This document shows positions 35,971-45,038 of a stretch of 64,000 nucleotides of DNA, piece after piece (positions within the stretch are counted from its first letter, which is position 1; each line of letters starts with the position of its first letter). The notes below the pieces were generated by a model that saw only the letters and a program-made list of their open reading frames with translations, was not told the DNA's origin and searched no databases. Source of the stretch: Plantactinospora soyae. GTDB taxonomy: Bacteria; Actinomycetota; Actinomycetes; Mycobacteriales; Micromonosporaceae. Both the position numbers and the translations under genes were made by a program. The stretch spans positions 5,642,001 to 5,706,000 of the forward strand of contig NZ_JADBEB010000001.1 of NCBI RefSeq assembly GCF_014874095.1. The letters run 5' to 3'.

Positions 35971-37156
35971 CGGGGACAACTTCCTGGACATCCAGTTCGC
36001 CGCCTACCGCAACGAGCGGTTGGCCGAGGTCAGGCCGGCCGGCTCGGCGGCGGTACGCGCCACGGTCGGACACCGCCGCCGGGTCGCGATGACGGCCGGC
36101 GCGGCGGCCGCGGTGGCACTCATCGCCGGTCCGGCGGCCGGGTACGCCGCGCTCGAGCGAGGGCCGGCGCCTCCCGGGCCGGTCATCTCGACCGAGCCGA
36201 CGCCGGAGCCGACTTCTCCGGCGCCGGTGAGCCCGTCACCGACCGGGACGGCCCCCAGGGCACCCGCCACGGCGGATGGCCACATCGCCCGGACGGACCT
36301 GCTCGGCGCCCGACTCGATCTGCCGCCGTGGTGGGGCGACGCGCCCTGCCAGGGGGAGGGCCGGCTGGCCGGCGACAAGCCCTCGGAGGAGGGCAACTGG
36401 CTGGAGAGCGTCGACTACGCGGACGTGGACCGGGACGGCGCCGAAGAGACGGTGGCCATGCTCGGCTGCAAGTTCAACCACAAGGTCATCCAGACCCAGG
36501 TGGCGGTCTTCGAACGGGACCCGACCGGTAAGATCATCGTCGCGGGTCAGGTGCTGACGAGCCGGCCGATCGGCTGGATCTTCCAGGTCGACGCGCGGCC
36601 GGACGGCTCGATCCGGATCGAGGTCGGCGACCGGGAGCCGGTGGGCGAACGCGACGAGAACCTGGTGGTCCGGCAGTGGCGGACGTACGGCTGGACCGGC
36701 CAGAAGTTCGCGCAGACCGCCGGCCCGAGGAGCTTCCCCGCCAAGCCGAACCTGGCCGACCTGCGGGTGACCGCCACCGATATCGCCTACGGTGCGCCGC
36801 AGGACGGGTCCCGGCACGGGACCACCACCGTCCGGATCCACAACGCGGGGCCGGCCGACGCGGACTACGTCTTCCTGTCGTTGGAACTCGGCGACAACGT
36901 GCGGCACGAGGGCAAGGGCTGGTCGGGCTGTGCGGAGGCGAACACCAACGCGGGATCCTCGCCCCCGAACCTCGGCTGCCTGCTGGGCCGGTTGCCGGCC
37001 GGCGAGACCCGAACACTCGTGCTCGGGGTGGCCAGTAGCGGCGCGGAACTGAGCCAGGTTTCGGCCAGGGCCCACGTGATGCGCCTGGACCGGCAGCGGG
37101 ACCCCGTACCGGACGCCAAGACGGCGGACAACGAGTTCCACTTCGACCAGGGTTAG
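35963..37156 (+). CDS. Single-pass membrane protein coupled to the ECF sigma factor; putative anti-sigma/sensor
   Basis: The 397-residue protein starts at GTG inside the sigma gene (8-base overlap). A cytoplasmic stretch of about 43 residues (MTNGDNFLDIQFAAYRNERL) leads to one membrane helix (about 43-62, VAMTAGAAAAVALIAGPAAGYAA), a Pro/Thr/Ser linker and a large extracellular part with about 180 residues of beta structure and a C-terminal DUF11/CARDB-like module (TTTVRIHNAGPADADYVFLS). There is no HxxxCxxC zinc finger, so any anti-sigma role is inferred from coupling and topology only. Confidence 0.7.
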   Translation: MTNGDNFLDIQFAAYRNERLAEVRPAGSAAVRATVGHRRRVAMTAGAAAAVALIAGPAAGYAALERGPAPPGPVISTEPTPEPTSPAPVSPSPTGTAPRAPATADGHIARTDLLGARLDLPPWWGDAPCQGEGRLAGDKPSEEGNWLESVDYADVDRDGAEETVAMLGCKFNHKVIQTQVAVFERDPTGKIIVAGQVLTSRPIGWIFQVDARPDGSIRIEVGDREPVGERDENLVVRQWRTYGWTGQKFAQTAGPRSFPAKPNLADLRVTATDIAYGAPQDGSRHGTTTVRIHNAGPADADYVFLSLELGDNVRHEGKGWSGCAEANTNAGSSPPNLGCLLGRLPAGETRTLVLGVASSGAELSQVSARAHVMRLDRQRDPVPDAKTADNEFHFDQG

Positions 37157-37174
37157 TACCGCAACCGCAACAGC

Positions 37175-37221
37175 CGAACGGGTGGGTACCCGGCGTGCGT
37201 CGCCGCGTACCCACCCGTTCG
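37175..37221. terminator. Bidirectional terminator, 15-bp perfect stem
   Basis: Arms 37175-37189 and 37207-37221 (CGAACGGGTGGGTAC and complement) are perfect. After one mismatch an inner 5-bp stem (CGGCG/CGCCG) closes a 5-base loop. It lies between the convergent membrane-protein and GH95 genes. Confidence 0.85.
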
Positions 37222-37231
37222 GGATGGGTGC

Positions 37232-40200
37232 TCAGCCGAAGGCGCGGGCCTGCCAGGTGCCGACCTGGTCGGCGGGGAGCGCCTCGGGCAGGATGGCCAT
37301 CCGGTCGACCTCACCGGTGAGCCGCTGGCCGCCGTCCTGGTCCGCGGCGAACCGCAGTTCCCTCGTGGCACAGCCGACGATGCCACCGTCCGGCACCTTC
37401 GCCGTACCGGCCCGCTGACCGTCGACGTAGACGACGATGTCGCCGTTGTCGTCCATCGTGATCACCAGGTCGATCCAGCGGTTGACCGGCAGGGTCGCGG
37501 TGCTGGTCACCCCGGTGCCGGAGCCGATGAACCGCACCTGGTTGCCCGGGGTGAGGTCGATCAGGACGCCGTCCGTTCCGGGGTCACCGCCGGGCTGGAA
37601 ATCGAACAGCCGCCGATAGCTGCCGCTGGTGGTCACCTTGACCTCGGCGGCGAAGGTGGCGGTCTCCAGGAAGCCCAGCGTGGTCGGGGCGGTACGCAGG
37701 AACCGCGTGCCGTCCAGCACCAGCGCGCTGCCGCTCGGCCCGTCGGCGACGTACCCGGCACCGCTCTGCACCGTGGCCGTGCGCCCGTACGGCGACCGGT
37801 CGGCCACGGTGTCCCCGGACGTCGGATCCCAGGCGACGAGCGGGTTCGCCGGGTCCGGCCGGTCACACGGCGGCGGGATCGGCAACTGGATCGCGGTGCT
37901 GCCGGAGGCCCGCCAGTCGTCGTGGACCAGCCGCGCCTCGATCCGGTTCCGGCCCGGCGCGGCCTCCCGGCTGGGCGTGACGGTGAACCGGTAGACCTGG
38001 GAGTCGCCGGGCCGCAGTCGGGGTACCTGCAACTGTCCCGGCCGGCCGGTCCAGCCGGTCGGCAGGACCAGCTTCACCCGGGAGGCCGGCACGGTGGCCC
38101 CGCCGGAGGCCCGGACCGTCACCGAGACCGTGCCGGACTGGCCGGCCTCCAGCGTCGCCGGTGCGTCGATCTCGAAGCTCACGCCGGCGGTGGCGACGTA
38201 CCGGTGGCCCTTGCGGGCGGTGAAGGTGGCCCGGTCGCCGTTGCCGTCCGGGTTGACCCGCTTGCCGGTCGTCGCGTCGACCAGCCGGTACGGGCCGGCG
38301 AAGAGCGGGCTGCGCAGCGTGACCGGGCCGTCCCGGCCGGCGGTGACGGCGACCTCGGTGGCGGCGCCGCCGGACCAACTGGTGTCGACGGTCAGGTCAC
38401 CCCGGGCGCGCAGCCCGGAGACCGAGCCGGTGGGCCAGGCGCTCGGCAACGCCGGCAGGATCTGCACCTCGCCGGTCTGGCTCTGTAGCAGCATCTCGGC
38501 GATTCCGGAGGTGGCGCCGAAGTTGCCGTCGATCTGGAACGGCGGGTGGGTGTCCCAGAGGTTGGCCAGGGTGCTCTGCCGGAGCTGCTCGGTCAGCATC
38601 TTGTGCGCGTGGTCGCCGTCCAGCAGCCGGGACCAGAAATTGATCTTCCAGGCCTTGCTCCAGCCGGTACCGCCGTCGCCACGTGCGTTCAGCGAGACCT
38701 TCGCGGCGGCCGCCAGCTCCGGGTCCTTCAGCGCGGAGATCTGCGCCCCCGGATGCAGCGCGAACAGGTGCGACACGTGCCGGTGCTGGTCGCCCGGGTT
38801 GTCCAGGTCCTCCTTCCACTCCTGGAGCTGCCCCCAGGAGCCGACCCGGATGCCGGGGTCCAGCTTGTCCAGCGCGGCCCGGACCTCCTGACGGAACGCG
38901 GCGTCGCCGCCGACGATCCCGGCCGCCTCGACCGTGTTGGTGAAGAGCTCCCAGACGATCTGCTGGGACATCGACGCGCCGGCGGTGAAGTCGCCGTTCT
39001 CCGGCGAGTAGCTGGGGGAGACCACCAGCTTGCCGTCGCGCGGATCGACGACCAGTTCGTCGAGCCAGAAGAGCGCCAACTGCTTCATGACCGGGTACGC
39101 CCGGTCCCGCAGGAACCTCTCGTCCCGGGTGAACCGGTAGTGCTCGTAGTAGTGCTGCGCCAGCCAGGCGCCGGCCTCGGGGAACCAGAACGACTGCGGG
39201 TAGCTGTGCAGGCCGGTGAAGCCGTAGATGTTGGTCTCGTTGTTGACCACCCAGCCCCGGTTGCCGTAGACCTGCTCCGCCGTCACCTGCCCGGGCGGCA
39301 CCATCGAGTCCACGTAGTCGAACAGCGGCGCGGTGGTCTCGGACAGGTTGGTGATCTCGGCCGGCCAGTAGTTCATCTGGAGGTTGATGTTGACGTGGTA
39401 GTCGGCGTCCCAGGGCGGGTTGGTGACGTTGTTCCACACGCCCTGGAGGTTCGCCGGCAGCGAGCCGGCCCGGGACGACGCGACCAGCAGATAGCGGCCG
39501 TACTGGAAGAAGAGCGCCTCCAGCGCGCGGTCCGCCGCCGAGTCGCCGCCCCGGTAGGCGCGGAGCAGGTCGTCGGTCGGGATGTTCGGCATCGCCTGGC
39601 CGATGTTCAGCCGTACCCGGTCGAAGAGGGCCCGGTGGTCGGCGGTGTGCGCCGCGACCAGATCGGCGTACGACTTCGCGGCGGCCCGGTCGACGGCGGC
39701 GGTGACCGCCGGATGCGGGTCCGGTCCCCGGTACGTCGGATAGGTGTCGGCGTAGTTCGTGCCGGCGCCGAGGACGACGGTGGCCGAGTCGGCGCCGGCC
39801 ACGGTGACCGTGCCGTCGGTGCCGTCGGCGACCGTACCGCCCTCGGCGGTCACCTGGATCTGTGACTCGTACTTCAGTTTGTTGTCGTTGAGCGTGCCGG
39901 CGAAGGTGATCCGGCCGCCGCTGGCGGTGGTGCTCTTCGACCGGTTGTTCGGCGCGGTCACCCCGGTGGTGAACCCGACCCGGCCGGGCTGGTCGGCGCT
40001 GAGCCGGACCACGAGCACGTTGTCGGGGTTGCTGGCGAAGTACTCCCGGGTGTAGCGCACACCGTCGTCGGAGTAGCTGACCCGGGCGATGGCCCGGCCG
40101 ATGTTCAGTTCACGGCGGTAGTCCTGGACGGTGCCGGGATCCTCGGAGAGCCGCAGCGTCAGGTCACCGAAGGTGTTGTACGACCCGAACCCGCTCTTCG

Positions 40201-40627
40201 GCTGGCCGAGCCGGTTCGCCACCTCCTGTGGACTCAGCCGCCCCCGCTCGTTGATCAGTTGTTGGACCTCGGCGATCGCGTTCGGGCGCGGCGAGGTCCA
40301 GTTGCCGAAGTTGTAGCCACCGGCCGAGCCGGGCCCGCCGGTCCAGAGGCTCTTCTCGTTGAACTGCACGGTTTCGGCGCCGACCCGGCCGAAGACCATC
40401 CCGCCCAGTGCGCCGTTGCCGATCGGCAGCGCCTGGGTCTCCCAGTCGGCGGCGGGTTCGTCGTACCAGAGGGTCAGGGCGTCATCGGCCGAGGCGGCCG
40501 GTACGGCGCCCGGGGCCGCCGAGGCGGGCATGGTGGTGGACCAGGTGGGCAGCAGGGCGGTCAGCGCGGTCGCCAGGCCGGCGGCCGTCCACCGGCGCAG
40601 CGTGCGGCGCCGGACAGGGTCATCCAT
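37232..40627 (-). CDS. Secreted GH95 alpha-L-fucosidase-like enzyme with C-terminal NEW3 and LamG-type domains
   Basis: A 1131-residue enzyme from the ATG eight bases after GGAG. The signal region is Tat-like (VRRRTLRRWTAAGLATALTA). The GH95 N-terminal beta domain begins LWYDEPAADWETQALPIGNG, and the (alpha/alpha)6 domain carries NINLQMNYWPAEITN, PSYSPENGDF and FQIDGNFGATSGIAEMLLQS, matching the known Asn, Glu and Asp active-site motifs. An NPCBM-associated NEW3 domain follows (about 800-890), then a concanavalin-like LamG domain (about 930-1131). GH95 enzymes act on alpha-1,2-fucose or, in some cases, alpha-L-galactose of xyloglucan and mucins. Confidence 0.92.
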   Translation of the reverse strand: MDDPVRRRTLRRWTAAGLATALTALLPTWSTTMPASAAPGAVPAASADDALTLWYDEPAADWETQALPIGNGALGGMVFGRVGAETVQFNEKSLWTGGPGSAGGYNFGNWTSPRPNAIAEVQQLINERGRLSPQEVANRLGQPKSGFGSYNTFGDLTLRLSEDPGTVQDYRRELNIGRAIARVSYSDDGVRYTREYFASNPDNVLVVRLSADQPGRVGFTTGVTAPNNRSKSTTASGGRITFAGTLNDNKLKYESQIQVTAEGGTVADGTDGTVTVAGADSATVVLGAGTNYADTYPTYRGPDPHPAVTAAVDRAAAKSYADLVAAHTADHRALFDRVRLNIGQAMPNIPTDDLLRAYRGGDSAADRALEALFFQYGRYLLVASSRAGSLPANLQGVWNNVTNPPWDADYHVNINLQMNYWPAEITNLSETTAPLFDYVDSMVPPGQVTAEQVYGNRGWVVNNETNIYGFTGLHSYPQSFWFPEAGAWLAQHYYEHYRFTRDERFLRDRAYPVMKQLALFWLDELVVDPRDGKLVVSPSYSPENGDFTAGASMSQQIVWELFTNTVEAAGIVGGDAAFRQEVRAALDKLDPGIRVGSWGQLQEWKEDLDNPGDQHRHVSHLFALHPGAQISALKDPELAAAAKVSLNARGDGGTGWSKAWKINFWSRLLDGDHAHKMLTEQLRQSTLANLWDTHPPFQIDGNFGATSGIAEMLLQSQTGEVQILPALPSAWPTGSVSGLRARGDLTVDTSWSGGAATEVAVTAGRDGPVTLRSPLFAGPYRLVDATTGKRVNPDGNGDRATFTARKGHRYVATAGVSFEIDAPATLEAGQSGTVSVTVRASGGATVPASRVKLVLPTGWTGRPGQLQVPRLRPGDSQVYRFTVTPSREAAPGRNRIEARLVHDDWRASGSTAIQLPIPPPCDRPDPANPLVAWDPTSGDTVADRSPYGRTATVQSGAGYVADGPSGSALVLDGTRFLRTAPTTLGFLETATFAAEVKVTTSGSYRRLFDFQPGGDPGTDGVLIDLTPGNQVRFIGSGTGVTSTATLPVNRWIDLVITMDDNGDIVVYVDGQRAGTAKVPDGGIVGCATRELRFAADQDGGQRLTGEVDRMAILPEALPADQVGTWQARAFG

Positions 40628-40964
40628 CAGTATCTCCGGTCGTCGGATGTGGGGCGGGCAGGGCTCTGGCGAGCCGGACGACCGCACCGCCGATCGCGGG
40701 TTCGACACGCCTCCGATGTTTGGCCACGAGGTTACAAAGGACACCGTTGAGAAACAAGGGTGGTGAGCCATGGTGAACCGATCGAATCTCTGCTGACGGC
40801 GGTGTTGGGCCACTAGACATCCGATGTATTGGAGTGCCGGTGGGTGCGTGGCATCCCAGCCCTTCGGGCCGACGGGCCGGCCTCCGGCGACGGGGTAGGA
40901 GCAGCCCGGCCGGACGAACATCGAGTGAGGAGCGAGTTGAGAGCCGGGACCTGGCGCCGCGGTC
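40628..40964. promoter_or_regulatory. Intergenic region upstream of GH95, with a small palindrome
   Basis: These 337 bases lie between the Hsp70-like gene's stop and the GH95 start, both on the minus strand. The palindrome ACATCCGATGT (40817-40827, single-base centre) could be an operator for the GH95 gene. No -35/-10 pair and no supported small gene were found. Confidence 0.4.
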
Positions 40965-42515
40965 CTATTCGCGGGGTCGGGCGGGCAGCAGCGCGCCGAC
41001 GGCGAGCATGATGGCGACCGTGACCGCGGTCGCCGGGGGGATCGTGCTGCGGCCCATGTGCCGGAACAACAGCACGACGGCGGGTACCGCCACCAGGGTG
41101 GTCGAGACGATCAGGACGACGTGTCCCCAGCCCGGTCGGGGAATCCGGCGGGTTCGGAGCGACGCCCATCCGATGGTCGTGACCATCTGTACGCCGAGCA
41201 GGAAGACCATGCCCGCCGGCCCCTGCTTCACCAGGAGCACGCCGCCGAGCGCGATGTCGGTCGGCATCAGCAGCACCAGGGCCGCCGCGGCGGCGGCGAC
41301 CGCCGGACTTCTCCGGTGGACGCGGAAGGCGGGCGGGTCCGGGTCGGTGCGCTCGGGCGGCTCCGCCGGCCCGGCTCCGGTGGCGGCGGGTCGGGGTCCG
41401 GGCTCCGCCGCCGCTACCGGATCCGGCGCGGTGCCCCCGGCCGGACCGAGGTGGAGACTGCCGGTGGCCACCGCCAGCTCCGGTTGTTCGATCACGGTCG
41501 GCGCCAGCCCGAGGGTACGGTGCAGCAGGCTCGCCACGAGCGGAACGCGGCTGGAGCCGCCGACGAGGAACAGCCCGGCCAGTGCCTCGCGGGTCACGCC
41601 GGCCCGGCGCAGGGTCGTCAGCGCGACCTCGACGCTGCGTTCCAGTAGCGGGTGGGCCGCCCGTTCGAACTCCTCCCGGGTCAGTCGCACTGTCACGTCG
41701 ACGAGCGGGACGTAGAGGTCCGCGGCGGCATGGCGGGACAGCTGCTCCTTGACCGCCCGGGCGCCGTCCCAGAGGGTTCTGCGGGCCCGCTGGTCGTCGG
41801 GCGCCCGGGGCCAGTCCAACCGCCCCCACGCGTCGACGGCCGCGTCCCTGGTCAGTTGCCGGGCGTGTGCTACCACGAGGTGATCCAGGTCGACCCCGCC
41901 GAGATCGGCCAGGCCGGCGGCGGCGAGCGTGTCGAACCCGGTGCCGTGGCGGCGCAGCACACTGGTGTCGAAGGTGCCGGCGCCCAGGTCGTAGACCGAC
42001 ACCGCATGACCTTCCGGCAGTTCACGACCGAGCACGGTGCTGAAGTACGCGGCCGCCGCGATCGGCTCGGGCACCAGCGTCACCTCGCCCAGCCCGGCCC
42101 GCCGCGCCGCGTCGCCCAGCACATCCGTCCGGGCCCGGCCCCACGTCGCCGGGTGCGTCAGCACCACCGTCGCCGGGGCCGCGCCGACGACCCGGCGCGC
42201 CTCCCGCTCCACCCGGGCCAGCACCGCCGCGATCAGATCCAGCACCGGGATCTCCCGCTCGCCCAGCCACACGGTGCCCTCGTCGATGCGCCGCTTCGGG
42301 TGCGGCTCGAACCCGCCCGGATGCGCCAACCCCGCCCGGTAGGCGTCCGCACCGGTCAGCACCTCGGTGTCCGGCCCGGCGAACACCCCGGAACCCAGCA
42401 ACGGCGAGGCGTCGAACAACAGCGGGGTCACCGCCCCGGCCCCGTTCCGGAGTACCGCCACCGTGCTCGTGGTGCCGAAGTCGATTCCGAGCCGGACCCC
42501 CATGGCGGTCAGCAT
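40965..42515 (-). CDS. Hsp70-like ATPase with C-terminal membrane helices
   Basis: The 516-residue protein has a DnaK-type nucleotide-binding domain: phosphate-1 loop LGIDFGTTSTVAVLRNG, connect-1 LVPEPIAAAAYFSTVL, phosphate-2 VYDLGAGTFDTSVLRR, adenosine motif LFLVGGSSRVPLVASLL. There is no substrate-binding domain. Instead a Pro/Ala linker leads to about four hydrophobic helices (from about residue 408: AVAAAAAALVLLMPTDIALG, VFLLGVQMVTTI, HVVLIVSTTLVAVPAVVLLF, ATAVTVAIMLAVGALL). It probably tethers an Hsp70-like switch to the membrane; such actinomycete proteins are poorly understood. Start chosen at the ATG after CAGGG. Confidence 0.85.
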   Translation of the reverse strand: MLTAMGVRLGIDFGTTSTVAVLRNGAGAVTPLLFDASPLLGSGVFAGPDTEVLTGADAYRAGLAHPGGFEPHPKRRIDEGTVWLGEREIPVLDLIAAVLARVEREARRVVGAAPATVVLTHPATWGRARTDVLGDAARRAGLGEVTLVPEPIAAAAYFSTVLGRELPEGHAVSVYDLGAGTFDTSVLRRHGTGFDTLAAAGLADLGGVDLDHLVVAHARQLTRDAAVDAWGRLDWPRAPDDQRARRTLWDGARAVKEQLSRHAAADLYVPLVDVTVRLTREEFERAAHPLLERSVEVALTTLRRAGVTREALAGLFLVGGSSRVPLVASLLHRTLGLAPTVIEQPELAVATGSLHLGPAGGTAPDPVAAAEPGPRPAATGAGPAEPPERTDPDPPAFRVHRRSPAVAAAAAALVLLMPTDIALGGVLLVKQGPAGMVFLLGVQMVTTIGWASLRTRRIPRPGWGHVVLIVSTTLVAVPAVVLLFRHMGRSTIPPATAVTVAIMLAVGALLPARPRE

Positions 42516-42577
42516 CGTGCCCTGGACCTCGCCCGGCGGGCCGACCAGACCGGCGACGCGGCCCGGCGGCGGTCAGG

Positions 42578-42598
42578 CCCGGCGGTAACTCCGCCGGG
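42578..42598 (-). terminator. Hairpin after the tandem P-loop gene
   Basis: CCCGGCGG (42578-42585) pairs with CCGCCGGG (42591-42598) around TAACT, on the path from the P-loop gene into the Hsp70-like gene. It could end or attenuate transcription. Confidence 0.5.
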
Positions 42599-42728
42599 AC
42601 TGCGATGATTCGGCCCGCGCTGCCCCGGACAGGGATCGATCGGCACGGTGACACCGTATCCCGCCATCGGAGTCGGTCGCTGCCTCGGCTGTGCCGCACC
42701 ACCCCGGCTCGACCCGACGCGGTCCCAC

Positions 42729-43964
42729 CTACGTCGTGCTCGGCCAGATCAGGTCGCCGGAGATGCCGGATCGGACGGGGGAGTGCGGCCCCGTCGCCTG
42801 TCGTTGCCGGTCCGGCCATCCGATCCGGGCGACCACCGCGTCGGTGATGTCCTCGACCGCCTGGCCATCGGTGTCGATCCGGTGGCCGATCCCGGCCCGT
42901 TCCAGGGTCTCGGCCTCGCGCGCCGCCCGGTCGGCGACCTGGCGCAGGTACGGGACGGGCCTGCCCAGCAGCGGATCGCCGGGTTGTGACCAGTTGCCAC
43001 GACCCTGGCCACGAAGCATGATCCGGCTGGTCAGCTGGTCCCGTCCGGCGTGCAGGCGGCACACGGTCACCGTCGATGCGGCCAGCGCGTCGGCGTACCC
43101 GGCGAGGGCGGATCCGTCTTCGGCAGGGCCGACCATGACCAGCGCCTGTGCTCCGGCATCACGGTAGACCCGCCACACGGCCGCGAGGTTCTGCGCCTTC
43201 ACGCGATGACCGGCCGGCGTGGGGCCGCAGAAGCCGAGCTGGTCCAGGTCGACGTACGCGGCGGTCAGCCCGGCGCCGAGGACCTTCAGGTAGACCTGGA
43301 AGCCCACGGTGGACTTGCCGACACCGGTCGCGCCACAGAGCCACAGGACGTACCCGGCGGGGTCCGCGTCGGCTCCCGCGCCTTTCGGGACAGTGTGGCC
43401 GTGGGCGGCTGGTTCGGGCGCGGACGGAGGTCCGGGTGGGTCGCTGCGCACCGGCCAGCCATCGACGCGGTCGCGTACCCGGCGCGCCACCTCCGGCACC
43501 GTCAGTCCGCTGGTGTCCACGCAGACCTCGGCGACGGCCCCGGCATCCAGCCGTGCGGCCTCCAGCAACGCGTTCGTCAGTCCCTTCTCGTGTCCCTGCC
43601 GGCCGACGAACCGCCGCTTCAGCTCCTCCTCGCCAGCGCGTAACCGGCAGACCGTCAACGTCAGGTGGGTCAGTTCGTCGCGGTGCACGCCATGGTCGGC
43701 GTCGACAACGCCGGAGACCACGACACACCGGGCCCCGGCCGCGCGGTAGCCGGCGACGACGCCATCGAGATTGCGTGCCTTCATCCGGTGTCGAGCGGGA
43801 TCGCCGGCCGCCTCCGGGTAGCACATGCCGAGCTGGTCGATGTCGACGTAGCCGGTCTGGACCCCGGACCGGACCAGCTCCGAGTAGATCTCCCAGCCCA
43901 CCGCGGTCTTCCCGACCCCCGGAGGGCCGCACAACCACAGCACCGGAATCGCGTCGCCGGTCAC
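42729..43964 (-). CDS. Tandem P-loop NTPase, internally duplicated
   Basis: The 411-residue protein contains two homologous kinase-like halves. Half one has VLWLCGPPGVGKTAVGWEIY and YVDIDQLGMCYPEA; half two has VLWLCGATGVGKSTVGFQVY and AYVDLDQLGFCGPT. Both keep Walker A, a YVD-DQLG motif, an HR-KAQNL/HRMKARNL motif and a TLTVCRL/STVTVCRL strand. A Pro-rich linker (about residues 185-215) joins them. The fold resembles small-molecule kinases or zeta-toxin-like P-loop proteins, but the substrate is unknown. GTG start chosen because GAGGGG precedes it; longer forms would invade the divergent VOC gene. Confidence 0.75.
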   Translation of the reverse strand: MTGDAIPVLWLCGPPGVGKTAVGWEIYSELVRSGVQTGYVDIDQLGMCYPEAAGDPARHRMKARNLDGVVAGYRAAGARCVVVSGVVDADHGVHRDELTHLTLTVCRLRAGEEELKRRFVGRQGHEKGLTNALLEAARLDAGAVAEVCVDTSGLTVPEVARRVRDRVDGWPVRSDPPGPPSAPEPAAHGHTVPKGAGADADPAGYVLWLCGATGVGKSTVGFQVYLKVLGAGLTAAYVDLDQLGFCGPTPAGHRVKAQNLAAVWRVYRDAGAQALVMVGPAEDGSALAGYADALAASTVTVCRLHAGRDQLTSRIMLRGQGRGNWSQPGDPLLGRPVPYLRQVADRAAREAETLERAGIGHRIDTDGQAVEDITDAVVARIGWPDRQRQATGPHSPVRSGISGDLIWPSTT

Positions 43965-44164
43965 CACCGGGAACCCCTCGGCGGACAAGGGGCGACATCG
44001 GGGCGCGACGCCTCGCCCCGTCCGACCGTTGCCCAGACCATGACCGACGATTCTCGCGTCCGTGGTCCGGCGCGTCGAGTCCATTCCCGTGGGCGGCGGC
44101 CCGGTGCACCGGACGAGGCACCATCGACGGTGAACTATGGTGATCGCGAATGGGAGGTCCGACC

Positions 44165-44518
44165 GTGATTCACCACGTGCAGCTCGCCTGCCCACCCGAC
44201 AGCGAAGACGCCCTGCGTGCCTTCTACGTCGGCGTGCTGGGCCTGGCGGAGATTCCGAAGCCTCCGGTGCTGGCCGCCCGTGGTGGGTGCTGGTTCCGTG
44301 GTCACGGCCTCGAGCTGCACCTCGGCGTCGAGCAGGACTTCCGGCCGGCCCGCAAGGCGCACCCGGGCCTACTGGTCGACGATCTCGATGCCTGGGCGAC
44401 TCGACTGCGGACGGCCGGATACGGCGTCGAGTTCGACGATGACTTCCCCGGCATGCGCCGCTTCTACAGCAACGACTGCCATGGCAACCGACTGGAGTTC
44501 CTGCAGCCGCTCGCCTGA
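44165..44518 (+). CDS. VOC-superfamily (glyoxalase/bleomycin-resistance-like) protein
   Basis: A 117-residue single vicinal-oxygen-chelate unit beginning VIHHVQLACPPDSEDALRAF, with FYVGVLGLAEIPKPP, LHLGVEQDFRPARKAHPGLL and FYSNDCHGNRLEFLQPLA. The His near the N-terminus and the C-terminal Glu (NRLEF) are plausible metal ligands. Start taken at the GTG seven bases after GGAGG rather than the ATG at 44150. Function could be a glyoxalase-like isomerase or a drug-binding resistance protein. Confidence 0.85.
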   Translation: MIHHVQLACPPDSEDALRAFYVGVLGLAEIPKPPVLAARGGCWFRGHGLELHLGVEQDFRPARKAHPGLLVDDLDAWATRLRTAGYGVEFDDDFPGMRRFYSNDCHGNRLEFLQPLA

Positions 44519-44540
44519 GCCGGGGCGGGGCCGCGGCTCG

Positions 44541-44556
44541 CCGAAAAGGCTTTCGG
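44541..44556. promoter_or_regulatory. Operator-like palindrome 1
   Basis: CCGAAAAGGCTTTCGG: six-base half-sites CCGAAA/TTTCGG with a 4-base centre. It is the most distal site, about 320 bases upstream of the predicted transcription start and 23 bases after the VOC stop. Confidence 0.6.
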
Positions 44557-44760
44557 AGGAATGCGGCCCCCGTCCCGGCGCCAGTCGGGTACGTCTACGC
44601 CCTCCGCGAACCCGGCCGACATCTCGATCACCGTCGACGGCGTGGTGGCGGGCGACTCGCGATCGCACACCTGCTGGCGGGTGGCCGGTGCACCATGGCC
44701 AACCCCCACCGCACCCCTCGGCCGAAGACCCACCGGTCGCGCCGGTGCCCCTTCCCGCGG

Positions 44761-44774
44761 CCGAAAGATTTCGG
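44761..44774. promoter_or_regulatory. Operator-like palindrome 2
   Basis: CCGAAAGATTTCGG: the same half-sites with a 2-base centre, about 72 bases upstream of the -35 element. Confidence 0.6.
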
Positions 44775-44845
44775 CGACGCCGCCGTGGCCGCCGGGCACC
44801 GATGATGCTGTTCGATGAACCACGGACGGACGTCGAAACCAACTG

Positions 44846-44874
44846 TTGACAGGGCCGTAACGGGCGGCCAGAAT
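44846..44874 (+). promoter_or_regulatory. Sigma-70-type promoter of the arabinoside operon
   Basis: TTGACA (44846-44851) and CAGAAT (44869-44874) are separated by exactly 17 bases. Transcription would begin near 44881, within operator 3. Confidence 0.7.
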
Positions 44875-44877
44875 CCT

Positions 44878-44893
44878 CCGAAAAGGTTTTCGG
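44878..44893. promoter_or_regulatory. Operator-like palindrome 3, on the transcription start
   Basis: CCGAAAAGGTTTTCGG has seven-base half-sites around GG and lies 4-19 bases after the -10 element. A LacI-type repressor here would block initiation directly. Confidence 0.75.
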
Positions 44894-44942
44894 TACTTTC
44901 AACATCGCGGTTGGTCGGAAAAGCTCTCGCGGGCTTCCCGAC

Positions 44943-45038
44943 ATGTCGGGTGTGGAGCTGCTCATGGTCGACGCCGCGACCGACCACCGGTCGTTCGCCA
45001 ACCAGCTGCGTTGGGACAACGGCTACCACGGGCTGTAG
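44943..45038 (+). CDS. Possible leader ORF of 31 codons upstream of the transport operon
   Basis: An ATG opens a 31-codon frame within the predicted 5' leader, beginning MSGVELLMVDAATDHRSFAN and ending NGYHGL. No good ribosome site precedes it. It may be chance, a regulatory leader, or the tail of a decayed gene; the same frame is open back to 44850. Confidence 0.25.
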   Translation: MSGVELLMVDAATDHRSFANQLRWDNGYHGL

